Origin: Camelus bactrianus
Lineage: Eukaryota; Chordata; Mammalia; Artiodactyla; Camelidae
DNA length: 64,000 bases
Direction: 5' to 3'
NCBI RefSeq assembly: GCF_048773025.1
Contig: NC_133548.1
Location: 21,394,501 to 21,458,500, forward strand
Below are positions 11,590 through 23,180 of this stretch, in pieces. The notes beneath the pieces are model-generated. The model had not been told where the DNA came from, did not search any database, and saw only the letters and a program-made list of their open reading frames with translations. Every line of letters starts with the position of its first letter. Within the stretch, counting starts at the first letter, position 1. Made by a program: the position numbers and the translations under genes.

Positions 11590-12329
11590 GAACCTCTCCA
11601 GACTGGGTCTAGAGATTCCATTCTGAACTTTTGCACCATTTGTCTTTTTGCATGAAATCTTAGTATACAAAAACCCCTATAAATAAACACATTTCTGTAT
11701 ATTGGATGCATGCTCGAAATCTGTCTCAATCCTTTGACACCTCTTCCAGATCTCTGCTCCCACAGTCACTGACAGTTGACTGTCCTGTGCATCAGAGCAC
11801 ATCTGCTCCCCTTTCAGGTTACAAGATGGTAAGGACACCATCACTGACATAATAGAGTCTTGACCCTTTTTCCTACTTCTCTGGTGAACTTGAATTGCCA
11901 GTGTCTTCCCTCTTAAGAATCTTAATCTAAAAATGACCCCATATACTTAAATTTCTACCGATTGCTTACCGAAATAAGTAATAAAGTAGTAATAAAATAT
12001 TTAACACTCTCTATGTAAAGACCCTCTCTTTTATTGTCATTGGTGCTACTAACAGCCCACCTTGGATGCTAATCTCATCCTCTTTCCAGTATGTTCTATA
12101 TGAATTACTTTGCATGGATGCTAATTTTGAATATTATGCACATCACAGTAATTCTTTACTCATCAAAGGTACCAATAATTGAAGACCATTTGTTATTCTT
12201 TTTTCTTTCCAACTTTCTTCAGTCAAGGCTAGGTTTTTCAATCACAGAGTTTATATTTTCTACATCCAACTTGAAGCTCACTTTAAATACATACACACAT
12301 ACACGCAGCATTGATATCTAGTTCTCAAA
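11590..12329. other. Unassigned unique DNA
   Basis: No repeat family recognised apart from a short CA/TA-rich stretch near 12285-12305. Confidence 0.4.
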
Positions 12330-12425
12330 ATTATTGCCAGAGTTAAGAGAAAGTGTTTAATGTATCTAGTCTAATCCTTGGAACATGGAATGTATTCCGT
12401 AAGTGTGTTGGCTCCCATCTATATT
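12330..12425 (+). mobile_element. MIR 3' half, diverged
   Basis: Reads 'gccagagttaagagaaagtg', then 'ccttggaacatggaatg' and 'cgtaagtgtgttggctccca', which follows the MIR 3' half. A second similar phrase ('cagtatctggcacacatga') lies at 12480-12500 and may be another fragment. Confidence 0.45.
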
Positions 12426-12510
12426 CTCCTTGTTATAAATATTAGGGTATTGGAGTGAGGTCCATGTACAATGTTAAGCACAGTATCTGGCACACATGAA
12501 GGACATAAAT

Positions 12511-13479
12511 ATCACCTGTCATCCTCCCCACCATTACATATGCCAGTAGGGTGGCCGACATTCAGAGGAAAATATTTAAATACTTCCTTCTTTCTATCCA
12601 ACTTCTGATTTTTCATCCTTTAACTTAGGGTCCCACTCAGCTCAAATACATAAGTAACTCATTCACTAATTCTGGATCATTTTGAGACATAGCAGCAAAA
12701 TCTAAAGCAAATCTCAAAGGAAGCATTTGGGAAGACTCCATTGTAAGAGAGAAAGGAAGTAAAACCACGATGCTCTGCGAGTCAAAGTTAGTGTCTGTTT
12801 TCTCTCTTTGAGCTTCTGGGAACGTGTTTTGCTAATGCAGGTGAACTTCAATCTTTCTGTAACTTTAGACAACTCCTGAAGGCCCTCTACATCCCTGCCT
12901 TTTATACAACATAATATAAAACACCTTTCATTGAATATGTGGAAATATTTTATTTTTAACCTGAGCAAACCAGTTTACTTCTGCAAGCCAGTGTGAATGA
13001 GCTCCAGGCACCACCAGGTACCTACTCAGCCCCTGTCGACAGTCCCAGAGTTGTGCCGAGCCGCCCGGAAAGTGCTCCCTGGAAATGATCGTAATGAAAG
13101 GCGTAATGGAAGGCGTGTTCAGCAGGGGGCTGATTAAGTGGATTCTATTTTATTTCTGTGATTTACATTTCTCATGCCTTTCTCTTCTGAAAAATAATCC
13201 TTTCTTTAAGCACTTGTTTATGATATATAATGAGTAACTACCAGTTTTGTAATATTGGAAGAGAGTAGAGCCAACTTTACTCTTTGAAATTCTTTCACTC
13301 TGAGATAGCTTTGATTTGTAGATATAAAACTGTTTGAGTGTGTCATTGGGGAAGGGGGGTAATACTGACTCCCTGATAAAACAGAGTAGTCTTGAAAACT
13401 GTGCCCTGATAACTCCTGATCAAGATATACTAGAATAGGCCTCAGGAAGTGCTTCATTATGACTTTAAGGAGAGTATCA
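12511..13479. other. Unassigned unique DNA
   Basis: No repeat family recognised. The stretch 13000-13135 has a higher GC content and several CpGs, including 'gccgagccgcccgg', and ends in a near-repeat of 'aaaggcgtaatgg' / 'gaaggcgtgttc'. Confidence 0.4.
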
Positions 13480-13850
13480 GTGAGTTACTTCTGCATAACA
13501 AGCACGCAAAAAACAAAAACAAAAACAAAAAACAAAAACAAAAAAAACTCAGTACCATACAATAAAAGGCATTTATTTGGTTTAGAGTGAGCTCAGCTGG
13601 GCAGTTCTAAGCTGACTGCTTCTGTGTCTACTTCATTTGTTTTTCATCCTCCTTTGATAAACAGGCTCCCTGAGGCATGCTCATCTCACAGTATGGGCAG
13701 GGGCAAAAGAGGGCAAGTAAAAAATTGTGTTGCCTATTCATGCCTGGGCTCACAATGTACATTATCACTTCCACTGGGAAAGCAGCACACCTCACTGGGC
13801 ACAGTCTAAAGCCACAAAGAAGTACACACAGCTTCTAGAAGGAGAGACAA
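13480..13850 (-). mobile_element. MLT1-type LTR, antisense, diverged, fossil
   Basis: Starts with 'gttacttctgcataacaagc', the antisense end of older MLT1 forms, then after a simple repeat 'ggcatttatttgg', 'gctcagctgggcagttctaa' and 'gggcaggggcaaaagaggg'. The order fits, divergence is high. Confidence 0.5.
13507..13547 (+). repeat. (AAAAAC)n simple repeat
   Basis: Five imperfect units of AAAAAC inside the MLT1-type LTR. Confidence 0.9.
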
Positions 13851-14239
13851 AAAGTAATACGGCAAAGGGTACAGGTACAAAAGAAAGGTTAAAAAAAAAA
13901 AAAAAAACACAGGCCAATAATCCAATCTACTTCAGAGAACAACTGCCAACTAGTTGGAATCTCTTTTATTTTTACCATGTTCTATTTTCTTAAGAATCTG
14001 TTCTGAGTTCTGAGATGAAATTCAAATTCCCTGTTGTGGTTTATGCTGAGTATAACTGGATGTCTGATCACCCATTTCAGATTTACTTCTCCCAGGAAGT
14101 GTGACTTGACAAACCAATCCGTGATGTGGCTGTCATCTGTGTACTTAGATTTCTCTGCCCTTCTCTAATCTAATACTTACATTAATGAAGGTAATAAGAA
14201 ATAATTATGGATAAAATTGCATTGAGCCCTTAATATTAA

Positions 14240-14450
14240 CTGGAAATTTTGCTAAACTTCCTTGGCACAATTTCATTTTATTCTTTGAACAAAACTGTGA
14301 GGTAGGTGTTATTAATATTCCTATCTTATACATGAAGAATCAAAGGCAGAGAGGTTAAGGAAGTTTCCCAACCTCTCACAGTTAGAAAAAAATAAAGGTC
14401 AGATTCAAGTCTGTGTCTATCTAAACACTGAACTTACATCTTGCATCACC
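14240..14450 (-). mobile_element. MIR SINE, antisense
   Basis: Antisense MIR phrases in order: 'ctgtgaggtaggtgttatta', 'ttcctatcttatacatgaag', 'gcagagaggttaaggaagtt', 'cacagttag' and 'cagattcaagtctgtgtcta'. Confidence 0.75.
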
Positions 14451-14544
14451 CGTACGCATAAGTGCACTTCATTATAATGGTCCATTGACTTCCCTTTTAT
14501 TAAAACTCAAGCACCTCAGGAAATGGGACTAACTGTGTGGTTGG

Positions 14545-14978
14545 GTGAATAATGGCTGTCCACATCCTAACCCTCATCTAGAATGTCTGAATACTTGATC
14601 TTACATGCTATAAAGATGTGAATAAGCAAAGGACCTTGAGATGGAGATTATCATGGATTATCTGGGTGGTCCATGATGTCGCCATGGCCCTTATAAGAGG
14701 GTAAGGGGAGCATAAGAGTTAGGAGCAGCAGATGTGATGACGGAAGCAAGAGGTTCCACCCTCTAAGTGACGTGAGGAAGCAGCCATGGGCCAAGGAAGG
14801 CAAGCCGTCTCTAGCAACTGAAAAAGGTAAGGAAAAGGACTATCCTCTGAAGCTTCTAGAAGAAATGGAGCCCTGCCAACGCTTTAGTCTTCTGACCTCC
14901 AGAGCCATAGTACATGTGTGGTGTAAAGCCACTACCCTTGTGGTAATTTGTCACAGCAGCAATAAAAAACTAATACAA
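14545..14978 (+). mobile_element. MLT1 MaLR LTR, fossil
   Basis: Reads 'ataatggctgtccacatcct', 'aaggaccttgagatgga', 'gattatctgggtggtccatg', 'cccttataagagggtaag', 'gctggaaa'-like 'gcaactgaaaaaggtaagga', 'gcttctagaagaaatgg' and ends 'cagcagcaataaaaaactaa'. Full-length sense MLT1, probably the MLT1D/C group. Confidence 0.85.
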
Positions 14979-14989
14979 ACACAATGATA

Positions 14990-15075
14990 GTAGAGATTTT
15001 GTGTATTTTATTCACTGTTATATTATCAGCGGGGCAATCCCTCTAAATCTGTTGAACAGATAAATGAATGAAAAA
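14990..15075 (+). mobile_element. L2 LINE 3' terminal fragment
   Basis: Reads 'gtgtattttattcactgtta', 'atcagcggggcaatcc' and ends 'gttgaacagataaatgaatg', the usual L2 3' end. Confidence 0.7.
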
Positions 15076-15847
15076 AACAATTGTTAGTGATGACACAGAG
15101 AACAGAATCATCAGGCTCCCAGTTGGAAAATAAACCTAAAATGGTGTTGATGAGAATTTAGTATGTGCCAATTTTTTTTGAGAGGAAGTCTCTTCATATT
15201 CAAAACTGTCAAAAATCTTCTGTGAAGTTCTATTATAGTTTATAACTCTATAATAAAAGTTTAATTCTTACACACCCCCTAAAAACTTCCATTTCTTGCA
15301 GAGCTTTGCAATAGTTTTTCACTAAGTGGGTCCAGAATGGGTTAAGTTATGTGATAGGACTTTTAGTTTTAATGTTTAGATTGCTCTAATTTGGAATGAA
15401 GGGGGAAACACATTTGCATAAAAAAGAAAATAACGTGTTGTTTTGAGGAATTCTGGCCAAGTAAATCAACACTCAGATTGCATTAAAAAAACAAACAAAC
15501 AAGATTCAGATTCAGAGAAAGAAAATATGGTATAGGTTCCTGGACTTTTTTTGTTTCATCTTGTGGGATTTTAAAAAACCTTTTACAGGTTAACACTGGA
15601 TACAGCTACACAGAAAATACCCATCACACTGATACAAGAAGCAAATCAATGACTGCAAATATATTGAATTTTGGAAAACACAAATTCACATTCACTATTA
15701 ATTTTGTTATTTGGGTTAAAAATCTACTGATGTTCCTGTTCTACATCATATGTTTGTTTACACATTTTTCCAAAAGTTGTTTTTACATTACCCACAATAG
15801 ACATATGAAATTCTGTGCCAAGTCCAGGACTTTCTTTGAATAATTTA

Positions 15848-15972
15848 ATCTCCTCTCCTCCCCTCTGCTCCCTTCCCCTCTTCTCTTCCTATCTCTCTGT
15901 CTCTATCTATCTCCGTCTCTGTCTCTCTCTCCCTCTTCCACACTTCCACACACAAACACACACACAAACAAA
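15848..15972 (+). repeat. CT-rich low-complexity tract followed by CA-rich tract
   Basis: About 95 bases almost free of purines ('ctcctctcctcccctctgct', later 'tctctgtctctatctatctc') followed by 'cacacaaacacacacacaaa'. Confidence 0.9.
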
Positions 15973-16132
15973 GACATGAATGTTGGGGCAGTTACCTAAT
16001 GTGGCCAAGGACATATAATAATACATGGTTAGGATGCCTCTATATTTTGACCTCGCGTCATTTTCTTGCAGTTAGCACTGCCCCCCTCTCTACTTTGTAC
16101 AAATTGGAGAGATAAGAACCAGCTACATAACT

Positions 16133-16163
16133 AAAAACAAAAACAAAAAACAAAAAGCAAAAA
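16133..16163 (+). repeat. (AAAAAC)n simple repeat
   Basis: Short run of imperfect AAAAAC units. Confidence 0.8.
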
Positions 16164-16424
16164 TCCCCATAGCATTATTATCCCAATTTGCATGAAACGA
16201 TCTCTTATAAGACTGAGTTGGTCTCTAAAGGTCATGTCTAGAGGGTTCAGTGCAGATTCAGTCATGATGTAAATGTCACAAATTCCTGTTTTCCAACCTG
16301 ACATATATAAAAGCAGAATGGAATGAAATTTAAGTCTGAGAAACTCTTATATTTCATTTACTATCAGCCAAATTAGGCATTAAACCCCATGACCATAAAG
16401 ATTATGGCACATCTATCTCCCTCC

Positions 16425-16925
16425 CACATTTTTACATAGGCAGTCATGTCACTTCCGTGCTACATTCTGCTTTGCACTTAACATATCACAAGCTCTTAAA
16501 ACTATGGATGTCTTCATCGCTACTTTTAATGATCCTGTAATCTGTTACGTAATTGTGCCAGACTAAACACTTCCCTTATTATAAGACCACAGATATCTTC
16601 CAATTCATTACTCCTAATGAACACTGCATGCATTCAGATCGCTTTTATCTGTAGCTGGTTGTGCTATCTTGCGCTCTTTGGAGATGGAGGACTGCCTGCT
16701 AAAATTTGTTATCTGGGGCCAAAGGACATGAAATTTTGATGATGCTTTGCTCTTCTTGCCAAACTGTTTTCTCTTTTAATTGGTCCAATTGATACAGTCA
16801 TTAGCAATAAGTGAACATTTCATTTTTCAGCACTTTTTATAGCTGGGGATATTAATCTTTGCTAATTTGATAGGTGAAAAACAGCACCTCCTAATTTATT
16901 TGATTGCTTGCAAGGGCAACTGTTT
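16425..16925 (-). mobile_element. L1/HAL1 3' fragment, antisense
   Basis: The plus strand follows antisense old L1/HAL1: 'tttgcacttaacatatcaca', 'cttttaatgatcctgtaat', 'taatgaacactgcatgcatt', 'cttgccaaactgttttctct' and 'gctaatttgataggtgaaaa'. Confidence 0.6.
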
Positions 16926-16999
16926 GCCTATAGTCTACGTTTATTATAAATTCAATACACATCAATGAGAGAAAAACTTGAAGGTGTAGAGAATTATGG

Positions 17000-17260
17000 C
17001 AGAGATAATTAAACATCCCATAATCCTATCACACACAAGTTACTACTGTTAATATTTTAGATTGTATCCTTCCCCTTAACTCACCACCTATTATGTATAT
17101 CTAGACTTATCTATATTTAGATTTATATATTTAAAAATATAAACACATATAATTTTAAAATATACTACTGGCACTGTATTTTACATATTTACATAAATAC
17201 TGGAAACTACTCACGTAGTTTCTCTAAAACTTTTCTCCTATGAAATGCATATAGCTGATT
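17000..17260 (-). mobile_element. L1/HAL1 3' UTR-like fragment, antisense
   Basis: Reads 'aaacatcccataatcctatc', 'tactactgttaatattttag', 'gtatccttcc' and then an AT-rich part, the antisense order of an old L1 3' UTR. It lies out of order relative to the neighbour at 16425-16925, so it is a separate piece or a rearrangement. Confidence 0.5.
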
Positions 17261-17515
17261 GGGGTTTCTATGAGCATAAGCAGAGTATTTCAACAGACTG
17301 TCTTTCCTCAATAACACAGTAGTGAGTGACAGGTAATTGTGAACAGTTTAACAGTATGCAGAATATTCACCATATGTACATACTCGCTCACCCTCTCTCT
17401 CTTAAACATAGATACTGAGAGACAGCGATATAAGTATCTATTAAAAAGAGAAGGATATATTCTATCACAGGGTTTTAATTTTTACATTATTCAAGTATTC
17501 TCTGAAACTGGTAAA

Positions 17516-17586
17516 ATATGATATGATATAATATGATATGACGTGATGTGATATGATATGACATGACATGATGTAGCATGGCATAT
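17516..17586 (+). repeat. Degenerate (ATATG)n/(ACATG)n pentanucleotide array
   Basis: About 70 bases of 5-bp units of the form atatg, with variants acgtg, atgtg and acatg, ending in 'gtagcatggcat'. Confidence 0.9.
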
Positions 17587-17889
17587 ATGTTTATGCCTTG
17601 GACATTTCTGGAAGTATAGTTAATAGTGAAGTATCTCCAGAAAATGGGGCCAGGCAGGTAAGTAACTGTTACATATTGTTTTCACAGCACTTATTGGAAT
17701 ACATGCTATAATCTCCTCTGAGCCTCAAATTAGTTTTATCACACTACTTGATCCAACACACTCTATTACAACTGGCCCATAATGAGGTATGTTATTTATT
17801 AATCTGTTTTAAAATATAGTGAATACAGAGCCCCTGACACTTAGTAAAGGAACAGACTGTTACTCAACAATCATATCCACCTGTGTGCT

Positions 17890-18540
17890 TTTCCCGAACA
17901 GAAAATCATCCTTGACCTCAGCCTCCCGAACCCAGGCCACCATTCTTTTGAATGTTATATTACATGTTCCATTGATTTTATAAGAGTAAAATTGCTTTTG
18001 TTTGCGTGTTTCTGAATTTTTTGAACTGAATTAAGGGGCACCATACTAGGGGTAGTTTCCCGAATTTTTTCACAATATTGTGTTATTTATGATTTACCCT
18101 GCTATTGCATGTTTTCACTGCACTATAATATTCTGGGTTTTTTTGCTAAAATACTGTTTACTTGCCCATCCTTCTAAAAATGAGCTTTTTAATGACTTTA
18201 ATTTTTCTTATTGAAAATGATGCTGCTTTGAACATTCACAGTTATGTCTTCTGGGAAACATGACCATGAGTTTTTCTCAGGGGTATGCTGGGAGTATAAT
18301 TACTGTTTCTTAAGGTATTCAAATGTTCACCTTTACAAGATACTAACATATTCTCCAGAGCAGCTGCACAAATACACATGGCCAGTATCAGTGTATAAGA
18401 GATACTATTAATCTATATTTCAGCCAACTCTTGGTAATGTAAAAATTCTTAACTTGTGCCAACTATATCAATGTTAAATAGCATCTCTTTTAATTGTTTT
18501 GAATTATCCTGATTTTTAAGAAGCATAAATAAGCAGAGGG
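17890..18540 (-). mobile_element. L1 3' portion, antisense (main segment of an inverted L1)
   Basis: Antisense old L1: 'aggccaccattctttt', 'gaaaatgatgctgctttgaa', 'cacagttatgtcttctggga', 'caggggtatgctgggagtat', 'attctccagagcagctgcac' and 'gcatctcttttaattgtttt'. It spans the ORF2 tail and part of the 3' UTR. Confidence 0.65.
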
Positions 18541-18905
18541 CAGATATGATTTAAAGAACAACACAACAAAAAATAAGGACACTAAAAACGTAAGATAAAA
18601 AAACTAATAAATTCAGTTACATTACAGCTTAGGTTTAATTTAGGGTTTAGGTTGATGAAAAAAAAATACTCTTGTGAAAAAGTGAGAACACAAGTCACAA
18701 ATGGATAAAACATCTGTAAAACCTAATAAAACCCAAATTAATGTAATTCAATATGAATCAATTAGAAAAAGACAAACAACCTACTAGAAAATATGGGCAT
18801 AAATATATGAGCAAAGATTTTACAGAAGAAACACAAGTGTCCAATAAACTATGAAATTTATTTTAGAATGATCAAAAATTACAAGCTGTCAATTAACATA
18901 CAAAG
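18541..18905 (+). mobile_element. L1 ORF2 portion, sense (inverted 5' segment)
   Basis: Sense L1 ORF2 phrases: 'gaaaaagtgagaacacaagt', 'attagaaaaagacaaacaac', 'ctagaaaatatgggcata' and 'caagtgtccaataaactatg'. It ends close to the consensus point at which the opposite-strand segment begins, as expected for a 5' inversion by twin priming. Confidence 0.6.
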
Positions 18906-20040
18906 AAGACAACGAAACAATTGAGAAGAAAAAGATGTGCTGTCTATGCAGCTTTAAGGAGAATGGTCTCAAGCTTCAGTCAATGCTCCAAAAGATTTTG
19001 CCTTACGAAACATAGACACCTACTGAGGAAGGATAAACACGCAGTTCCTAATTCCAAAACTTCTCAGGGCCTAACCCTCTTCCCTCCTCACACTTCTTAC
19101 CCTCCTCCATTTGAATTTTTGAAATATGCAGGTCACTCCTAACAACCATGGGCCTCTTCATTGAAGTAAACACTCCTAACTGGCTTGATTTCAATGAGCA
19201 AAGTTTTCAAAGCTTTGCATCAAAGACCTCTGGCATTCAGCACCGGTGAAAGCAGAAGAAAGCCTGCATTACCATCTTCCCCAAAGCTCTGTGGATAAGC
19301 AGGCCCGCACTTTGAGTGAAGCAAGAGTTTGTGAACATGTCACTTTGAGGCAGGCAAAGAGGCCACCATCAGGAGAAAACCAAAGGACAAAGAAAGAACT
19401 GGATACCGGCCTTGCTTTTTGATCATTAATGCTACTGCCTTTTTTCTCCCTTTTAAATAATGATCTTTGTGGAAACAGGATTTGACGGTATACCATTCTT
19501 TGAGACTGTATTTATACCATTTTGTCATTGACACTTTCTATTCTGCTTAAGAAAGGTAAATGTTACCCAGGGGAGAATTATTCTAAATTGAGGTTCTTTT
19601 CTATCTGAGGAAGAAACCTATTATTGAAGTTCTAAGAGCCTGAAAAATACCATTTAACTAGTGAATTTCAGAGTAATTCACTTTTTTCTTTTTTGCACTG
19701 CAGTTACCCCTAGTATGAATAACTTTGGGTGAAATTTTCTCACTAACTTTAAAGTGATTATTTTTCTTAAATACTTTGGAGGAGACAGGTGTCATTTATT
19801 AAATATGATGAAATATATATGTAAAACAAATAATTTCCTAAGTGCTTTGTTAAGTCCTAGCTCAGTGAATTTGCCTGATTTTTGTGGAGCAATCCCCTTT
19901 CTATATATTCTCATAGCAAAATATAACTTGTAACTGTAGTCTATATTAGGGTGAAAATTTCATAATTTTATTAAAATTTTTCTATTTGTCCTATTAAAAA
20001 TTCAAGCTTCTTTAGATAAATAGATACATTTAAAATTCTG
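18906..20040. other. Unassigned unique DNA
   Basis: No repeat family or gene recognised. Between 19900 and 20000 it is strongly AT-rich with self-complementary 'ttttattaaaattttt'. Confidence 0.4.
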
Positions 20041-20420
20041 AGTGAAGTAAGCCAGGAAGAGAAAGAAAAATACTATATGATATTACTTATATGTGGAATC
20101 TTAAAAAAAAATTTAAAAAAACAAACTTATTTACAAAACAGAAACAGACTCACAGACATAGAAAACAAACTTATGGTTACCTGGGGGGAGCAGTGGGAAG
20201 GGATAAACTGGGAGTTTGAGATTTGCAGATACTAACTACTATATATAAAACAGGTAAGTTTATACTGTATAGCACAGGGAACTATATTCAGTATCTTATA
20301 ACTTACGGTGAAAAAGAATATGAGAATGAATATATGTATGTTCCTATGTGACTGAAGTATTGTGCTGTACACCAGAAACTGACGCATTGTAAACTGACTA
20401 TACTTTAATAAAAATATATT
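20041..20420 (+). mobile_element. L1 3' end, cetartiodactyl (probably camelid) type, 5'-truncated
   Basis: Reads 'agtgaagtaagccaggaaga', 'gatattacttatatgtggaa', 'acagaaacagactcacagac', 'atggttacctggggggagca', 'tatagcacagggaactatat', 'gaagtattgtgctgtacacc' and ends with 'tactttaataaaa'. This 3' UTR is a well-known cetartiodactyl L1 tail. It is well conserved, so much younger than the surrounding MIR and L2. Confidence 0.9.
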
Positions 20421-20449
20421 TTAAAAAATATGTCTGCAACTGCACCAGC

Positions 20450-20535
20450 TTCTCTCGAGTGTGTACTCATTTCTATCAGGCACTTAGTACATAATTAGCC
20501 ATTCAGTAAACATTCATTCAATGAATATATGAAGT
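20450..20535 (+). mobile_element. L2 3' terminal fragment
   Basis: Reads 'atcaggcacttagtacata', then 'ccattcagtaaacattcatt' and 'caatgaatatatgaa', the L2 terminal pattern. Confidence 0.6.
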
Positions 20536-21654
20536 TAATACAATTACTTTAATCCTTCTTCAAAGTGTCAGGTCTTGAACATTTTCATAGGGCCTTTGTG
20601 TTTTCTCAAAATTCTCTCAGCCAGTGAAACAGTTCTGCTGCTTTCAAACCTTACGTACACAGTATTTTTCAAGTCTCTACCCTACACTGGCATTTATTGA
20701 AGGATATGAATGAAACAACTGGAGCCCAGTTATTTTCGAGTAACATCCTGCCTACACTTCTCAGTTTGATGTTGGCCACCTATGTGACTACCATGCCCTT
20801 AATGTCTTCCTGGAAACCATTGAAAAGTGAATTGAGGTCATACCTGCTGCCCAATTAGGCATACAACTTAATCGGTACTTGTGTTATGAGAAGTCTTTTA
20901 ACCGATTACATTACACCTAAGTACATTGTGATACACATAACATTTATCAAACACTTTACTGAAACTCTATAGCTTTTTCCCAATGGACCAGTCTGATGAC
21001 ATTGTGCAAGAGGGAAGAAAAAAAAAAAAAACTGTTGGAATCAGTTTTCACTGATTGATTCTGAGTTCTAGAGATCACTGTTTCTCTTTTTATTTAACAA
21101 CTTAATCTTTAAAAATTGTTTCTGTTAACCAAATTCATCAAACCATGATCAGAAAAACCCACAATTTCTATCTCTTAAGGAGTCAGGAGATCTTATCGTA
21201 TACACTATTTTATTCTTATTCTATCACCGGATGGTTTTTAGATTATTAAATGACTAAACTCAGCCTTTAGTCTCTTTCATGTGTTATAAGCAACACATAC
21301 TCGCGACCCTAAGTTATATTACGTATAACCAACCTCTTTATATACCATTGTCTTAAATTTCTCCCTTTCAATATCTTCCTACCTTTCAAAGTTAGAAAAT
21401 AATTCTACTTAACGATAATCTGGAAGCATAATAGGAAAAAAAGGAAGAAATTGTGCTCTAAGATGAATTATATCCAGAGGTTGCCTCATACCTGTTTTAG
21501 ATTTCTTAGATGATGAAATTTAGAACTTTCTGGCTTATAAGATTTAGATAATATTTTGTATAATTCATTGAGATTCTGGAGGGGTTCTTGGAACAAAGTA
21601 AATGTACTTTGTAAGCGGGCTGGATATGAATCCTTGGGAGGCAAATGTTGTAAT
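20536..21654. other. Unassigned unique DNA
   Basis: No repeat family or gene recognised. A poly(A) run sits near 21018-21030. Confidence 0.4.
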
Positions 21655-22165
21655 GCTAAGCACAACAATAACCCCCCCTCCCCAAAGACGTCCACATCCT
21701 AATTCCTGGAACATGTAAATAGGTATAGAGCAGAGGGAAATCAAGGTTGCAGATAGAATTAAGGCTGCTCATCAGCTGGCCTTGGAATGGGATATTGTCT
21801 TAGATTATCCAAGTAGGGTCCATGCAATCACAAGGGTCCTTACAAACGGAAGCGGGAGACAAAGGATAGAGAACCAGAGAGAACGCAGTGTGAGACAGAT
21901 CCGGCCAGATGTTGCTGGCTCTGAAACTGGAGGAGTTGGACCTTAAACCAAGGGATGGGAGCCATCTCTAGAAGCTGGAAAAGACAAGGAAACAGATTCT
22001 CCCCTAGGGCCTTCAGAGGAACTCAGCCCTCACGGTGTGATGACTTCAGTCCACTGAGACCAATTTTGAACTTCTGATCCCCAGAAATGTACAATAATAA
22101 ATTTGTGTTGTTTTACGACATCAAGTCTCTGGGAATTTTTTACAGCAGTAGTAGAAATTAATACA
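21655..22165 (+). mobile_element. MLT1 MaLR LTR, fossil
   Basis: Reads 'acgtccacatcctaattcct', 'gttgcagatagaattaaggc', 'gcagatcatcagctg'-like 'tgctcatcagctggccttgg', 'ttagattatccaagtagg', 'ggagccatctctagaagctg', 'gacttcagtccactgagac' and ends 'cagcagtagtagaaattaat'. Full-length sense MLT1 (C/D group). Confidence 0.85.
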
Positions 22166-22689
22166 TCCGTTATTTCCCAACACTTAAAATCGATTCTTTA
22201 ACTTTGCCCCTTTAAACTCACTCCTCAAGATTTTTTGTCTTGCTGATACTATTCTTAGGGACTTCTTAGAAGCCTGTTATACTATTTTCTACAGATTCTG
22301 TATTATTTGACAAATTTTAATTTCCTAGCCCTTCCTCTTGTCTTAAATCAGGTTATAAAAATAACAAAATGAACAAGAAGAACAAAATGTGGAAGAGTAG
22401 AAAGAGAAATGAGAACAGCATAATTTGTTTTTTAGGTTTGAAATATTTTTTTCTATCAAGCATGTTTTTAAAGACATCTATAGAAAATGCCTCATTTATA
22501 ATAAGTGTATAGAATATTTCACATAATTGAGAACTATTTTATTTTAAATTGTAATAAATTCATCTGATGCAAGATATTAATTTCAGGGGAAAATGTACAG
22601 GGGAAAGGGGAACTCCTCATACCTTCTGCTCAACTTCTCTGCAACACCTAAAACAGCAGTAAAAATAAAATTGATTTAAAATAAATTAA
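22166..22689. other. Unassigned AT-rich DNA
   Basis: No repeat family recognised. Confidence 0.4.
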
Positions 22690-23180
22690 AAATTTTAAAA
22701 ATTTACTTGTGCAGTAGGTTTTCATGAATCCAGTTTTTATCTATCACACTCTTGAGCACGTATCTTACCAAGACCTCCTATATACCAGCCACTTCCCCAA
22801 TCCAAGTAGCAAGATATAATCAAATATAATGAACCAGTATGATAGTCTGTAAAATGCCTGGCTGTCCCAAAGGTCTTTAAATAATCTCACATCTAAGCAA
22901 GAATATAAATAGACATCTGGAATTAGATAGATGGTCAGTTTATATTTTTTTCTTTTGCAACTAAGTACAAACAGTTTTGGATTCTTTATTCTGAGAGAGA
23001 TGGATAAGAATACATTTGCCAGATTAATAGCTACATACCCTTTACCTGAGGCTGTCTTAACCTGCTCTATCAAAAAGACCACATCTGGCAGAGCAGCTGC
23101 AATTAGAAGTGTTCCTTAGTTAGATTTGCATCAATCCTCTGATATCCTTTAATATCTGTACTGTTTGCGAAGCCCCAGAT
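22690..23180 (-). mobile_element. Fossil endogenous retrovirus pol fragment (reverse transcriptase region)
   Basis: Translated on the minus strand, the part from about 23080 to 22780 resembles the reverse-transcriptase core of class I (gamma-like) endogenous retroviruses, including a recognisable Ala-Ile-(Asn/Asp)-Leu-Ala-Asn block followed by the region that leads to the catalytic YxDD area. DNA upstream on the minus strand also follows the pol course and the fragment may reach about 23650. It is broken and diverged, probably tens of millions of years old. No LTR is attached. Confidence 0.6.

Larger units (their letters stand above)
15076..16424. other. Unassigned DNA with a pyrimidine-rich tract
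   Basis: No repeat family recognised outside the simple repeats at 15848-15972 and 16133-16163. Confidence 0.4.
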
